Of a DNA stretch of 64,000 nucleotides, positions 61,504 through 64,000 are shown one piece after another. Location: NCBI RefSeq assembly GCF_900142125.1, contig NZ_FQZT01000015.1, forward strand, positions 1 through 64,000, written 5' to 3'. Source of the stretch: Malonomonas rubra DSM 5091. Its GTDB lineage: Bacteria > Desulfobacterota > Desulfuromonadia > Desulfuromonadales > Geopsychrobacteraceae. Each line of letters opens with the position of its first letter. Position 1 is the stretch's first letter. Under the pieces are notes generated by a model that saw nothing but the letters and a program-made list of their open reading frames with translations, had not been told where the DNA came from and made no database searches. The position numbers and the translations under genes are program-made.

Positions 61504-61542
61504 TGTTTCTATTCATAAACTATTCGTACAAAGGAGAGTGCT

Positions 61543-62199
61543 ATGCGTGAAGTTAAAATCAAAGGAACTGAGCAGAGCTACCCGGTCGGCAAAATCGTTT
61601 GCCTCGGGCGTAACTATCTTGATCACATTCGCGAGCTGGGCAACAAGGTCCCGGACCGTGCCGTCATCTTCTGCAAGCCCGCCAGCAGCATGTTGCCGGA
61701 CGGTGGTCAGATAGAGCTTCCACCCTACACCGATGACTGCCACCACGAACTGGAGCTGGCGGTGTTGATCGGCCAAAGCGGTAAAAACATCGCCGAAGAA
61801 GATGCCCTGCAGCATGTCGCCGGCTACGGCGTTGCTCTCGATCTGACCCTGCGTGACCTGCAAAGCGAGCTGAAAGACAAAGGACTGCCCTGGGAAATCG
61901 CCAAAGGGTTCGATACGTCCTGCCCTCTATCCGACTTTGTTCCCGCCGCTCAGGTCGACAACCCGAACGACATCCGCCTGAAGCTGAAGGTCAACGGTGA
62001 ACTGCGCCAGGATGGCACCACTGCACAGATGATGCGCACGGTCGAAGAGATTATCGCTGAACTGTCGCAGTACTATACGTTGGAACCGGGCGACATCATC
62101 CTCACCGGCACTCCGGCAGGAGTCAGCCGGATTCAGAGCGGCGATCAGCTCGACGGAGAAATCGAGCAGGTCGGCACCCTGAGCGTCAGTGTAAAATGA
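61543..62199 (+). CDS. Fumarylacetoacetate hydrolase-family protein (acylpyruvase-like)
   Basis: The 218-aa protein has KIVCLGRNYLDHIRELGNKVPDRAVIFCKPASSML, HHELELAVLIGQSGKNIAEEDALQHVAGYGVALDLTLRD, WEIAKGFDTSCPLSDFVP and DIILTGTPAGVSRIQSGDQL, typical of the short FAH family with the metal-binding acids. These enzymes hydrolyse acylpyruvates or decarboxylate oxaloacetate. The start follows AAAGGAGAG. The DUF2520 gene overlaps its stop by four bases. Confidence 0.92.
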   Translation: MREVKIKGTEQSYPVGKIVCLGRNYLDHIRELGNKVPDRAVIFCKPASSMLPDGGQIELPPYTDDCHHELELAVLIGQSGKNIAEEDALQHVAGYGVALDLTLRDLQSELKDKGLPWEIAKGFDTSCPLSDFVPAAQVDNPNDIRLKLKVNGELRQDGTTAQMMRTVEEIIAELSQYYTLEPGDIILTGTPAGVSRIQSGDQLDGEIEQVGTLSVSVK

Positions 62200-63065
62200 A
62201 GCCAAGTTTCGCCTTGATTGGCCCCGGCAAGGTTGGTTGTGCCGTCGGCAAACAGCTGTACTTGGCAGGCTACCCGCTAAAAACAGTCGTCGGTCGCACC
62301 CTTGAAGGTGCGGCTGATGGCTGTGTTTTCATGGCCGGAAACAGCGAGTTAGCGACAACAGACCTTTCTGCTGCGGCAGAGGCAAACATCATCCTGTTGA
62401 CAACTAAAGACGGTCAGCTCGCAGAAGTTGCCAAGCGGTTTTGTCTGAGCACAGAACTCACCTCTGAGCAGACAATCATCCACTTCAGCGGCCTGCTCCC
62501 TGCAGAAATTCTGCGTGCTGGAAATTGTCCGGCAGCAGTCATTTCCATTCACCCATTGCTGCCCTTTGCCGATCGCAAGATCGCTGCCGAAAAACTGAAA
62601 GGCTGCCCCTGTGCGATTGAAGGCGACCATCAAGCATACAAACTTGCCCTCGATCTGGTCACGAGCTTGGGCGGGCTGCCCTTTCAGATAGCGACCGATA
62701 AGAAAACGCTCTATCACGCTGCCGCCTGCATCGCCTCGAATTTCACCGTCACCCTGGCCGCAACCGCCTGCCAGCTGCTTGAAGATTGTGGCATTGACGC
62801 GGCACAAGCGCCACAGCTGCTGCAACCGTTGCTGATGGCAACTCTTGAAAATTTCGCCGCGCTTGGAGCCCAGCAAGGCCTGACAGGCCCGATCGTACGT
62901 GGCGACTCCCCAACCGTTGACGCCCACATCTCTGCCCTCGAAAAACAACCGCAGCTGATCGACCTTTACTGCACACTGGCACGGAAGACTCTTTCCCTGG
63001 CAGCAGCATCAGGTCGCTTATCCGCGGCAGAGGAAGCAAAGATAAAACTCATCATCAGCGAATAA
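62196..63065 (+). CDS. Rossmann-fold DUF2520 protein
   Basis: The 289-aa protein has FALIGPGKVGCAVGKQLYLAGYPLKTVVGRT, a dinucleotide-binding GxGxxG, then ANIILLTTKDGQLAEVAKRF, IIHFSGLLPAEIL, VISIHPLLPFADRK and a C-terminal helical DUF2520 region (LYHAAACIASNFTVTLAATACQLLEDCGI). It resembles the imine or 6-phosphogluconate dehydrogenase fold; the substrate is unknown. It is coupled to the FAH-family gene by an ATGA overlap. Confidence 0.88.
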   Translation: MKPSFALIGPGKVGCAVGKQLYLAGYPLKTVVGRTLEGAADGCVFMAGNSELATTDLSAAAEANIILLTTKDGQLAEVAKRFCLSTELTSEQTIIHFSGLLPAEILRAGNCPAAVISIHPLLPFADRKIAAEKLKGCPCAIEGDHQAYKLALDLVTSLGGLPFQIATDKKTLYHAAACIASNFTVTLAATACQLLEDCGIDAAQAPQLLQPLLMATLENFAALGAQQGLTGPIVRGDSPTVDAHISALEKQPQLIDLYCTLARKTLSLAAASGRLSAAEEAKIKLIISE

Positions 63066-63267
63066 CGTCTCGACTTCTATAAATTTATTCTCCACTGCAA
63101 AAATCGCATATTCCAGATATTCGAATTCCCACTATTGTTGTAAATATTTTTTTTCTTTAGCCAACAAAAACACTGGAAATTATCATGAGCTATGATATAT
63201 TGGCCTAAATTAATGACCCGCAGCTCACCCGCGAGCGTAACCCATACTTCATAGGAGAAGAACACGA

Positions 63268-64000
63268 ATGAGAAGATTAGCTTTGTTCCTAGCAGGAATC
63301 TTAGCTGTGACCTTCTTGGTGACCGGTTGCCAAACCACTGCCAAGACAGCTCCGGTAACCGACAAGGCTGCAGCCGAAGTCAAAAAGAACGTTCCGCAGG
63401 ATCCAAAACTGCGCATCACCACCGTAGAGGTCATGGACCTATTTGCCAAAGAGTTCGGTGATTCCCCTCTGGTTAAGGAAACTCTGGACGCAAATAAGAC
63501 TTTCCAGTTGATCGACGCCCGCCCGGCAGTCAAGTATGAAGCCGGCCATGTTCCTGGTGCGATCAGCATCCCTAAACCGATGCTGGAAAAGAACCTGGAC
63601 AAGTTGGCTAAAGACAAGATGCTGATTTTCTACTGCGGCGGCCTGCACTGCAAACTGAGCCCGCAATCAGCTGAAATCGCAATGAAAGCCGGCTTCAAAA
63701 ACGTCAAGGTCTGGTACGAAGGTCAGCCGGGTTGGGTCAAGGCCGGGAACTACGTGGAGATCGAGACCAAAGCGGTTGAAAAGCTGGCAACCAAGCCGAG
63801 CCAAAAGCCGTATGTGCTGATCGATGCCCGTCCTGCAGTCAAGTATCGCAAGACCTTTATTCCCACCGCAATTTCGCTGCCAAAAGCAGAGTTTGAGCTG
63901 AAAAAAGGAATGCTGCCGAACGACAAAAGTATCCCTCTCATTTTCTACTGCGGCGGTTACAAGTGCAAGCTGAGTCATGAAAGTGCAGCTCTGGCACTTA
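63268..64000 (+). CDS. Lipoprotein with tandem rhodanese domains, C-terminus missing
   Basis: The gene starts MRRLALFLAGILAVTFLVTGCQTTAKTAP, a lipoprotein signal with the lipobox VTGC, and runs off the window. Two rhodanese-like domains follow: FQLIDARPAVKYEAGHVPGAISIPK with FYCGGLHCKLS, and YVLIDARPAVKYRKTFIPTAISLPK with FYCGGYKCKLS. Both keep the loop Cys for sulfur transfer. It should sit in the cell envelope and handle sulfur or thiol redox. At least 244 codons are visible. Confidence 0.9.
   Translation, partial: MRRLALFLAGILAVTFLVTGCQTTAKTAPVTDKAAAEVKKNVPQDPKLRITTVEVMDLFAKEFGDSPLVKETLDANKTFQLIDARPAVKYEAGHVPGAISIPKPMLEKNLDKLAKDKMLIFYCGGLHCKLSPQSAEIAMKAGFKNVKVWYEGQPGWVKAGNYVEIETKAVEKLATKPSQKPYVLIDARPAVKYRKTFIPTAISLPKAEFELKKGMLPNDKSIPLIFYCGGYKCKLSHESAALAL

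Overview
The window looks like about 64 kb of chromosome from an anaerobic or microaerophilic Desulfuromonadales-type bacterium (former Deltaproteobacteria; Desulfuromonas/Geobacter relatives). The grounds are a hybrid-cluster protein gene beside several small iron-sulfur proteins, a Rieske/cytochrome b/pentaheme cytochrome c operon, a PEP-CTERM protein, Cys-rich small proteins and moderate GC. The taxon is inferred from gene content, not from a marker gene.

Region 1 (1-2.9 kb) is a nitrosative/redox stress island: hcp (cut by the window edge), a hemerythrin - CxCPGS Fe-S protein - DUF1858 operon, a PAS protein and a ferredoxin. Four near-identical TTGACC-NN-GGTCAA palindromes lie in front of these units and suggest one Crp/Fnr-family (HcpR-like) regulator. 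Region 2 (3.1-6.3 kb) holds nucleic-acid genes: a VF530-type DNA-binding protein, RNase H, YaeQ and a RhlE-like DEAD-box helicase, preceded by a divergent TatA-like small membrane protein. Region 3 (6.3-18.2 kb) is accessory DNA: a parDE pair with a nonsense codon in parE, a resolvase remnant, two AT-rich unknown genes, a translationally coupled three-gene tyrosine-recombinase module with two very large proteins (811 and about 993 aa), a truncated tRNA 3' end with its terminator, an ABC exporter, scrambled fragments of three regulatory/transport genes, a second copy of the TatA-like gene, and an intact serine resolvase.

Region 4 (18.3-32.9 kb) is mostly ordinary chromosome: a PEP-CTERM protein, a cyclic-2,3-diphosphoglycerate-synthase-like gene overlapping a carbamate-kinase-like gene, a chemoreceptor, the PEP synthase/PPDK regulatory protein, a bc-type quinol oxidase operon, hpt, a zinc-ribbon membrane protein, a 2[4Fe-4S] ferredoxin and ackA.

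Region 5 (32.9-57.0 kb, all on the minus strand) is the centrepiece: a complete extracellular contractile injection system (eCIS, PVC/Afp-like). From promoter side to distal end it has a DUF4255 cap-type protein, a 356-aa unknown protein, a sheath with a large insertion, two tube proteins, a 55-aa DUF5908-like protein, a LysM protein, a VgrG-like spike, PAAR, gp25, a gp6/J-like baseplate protein, two more large baseplate-type proteins, a tape-measure protein and an AAA+ ATPase. Two cargo candidates end the operon. One has an acidic repeat, a DUF4157 zinc-protease motif and a second HExxH motif. The other is Arg-rich, lacks zinc motifs, but shares the first one's N-terminal leader. The operon leader contains a 21-codon ORF that overlaps a terminator-like hairpin, which suggests attenuation.

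Region 6 (57.2-64 kb) holds housekeeping genes: aldehyde dehydrogenase, radical SAM, rhomboid-TPR, TRIC/UPF0126, a fumarylacetoacetase-family hydrolase, a DUF2520 protein and a truncated rhodanese lipoprotein.
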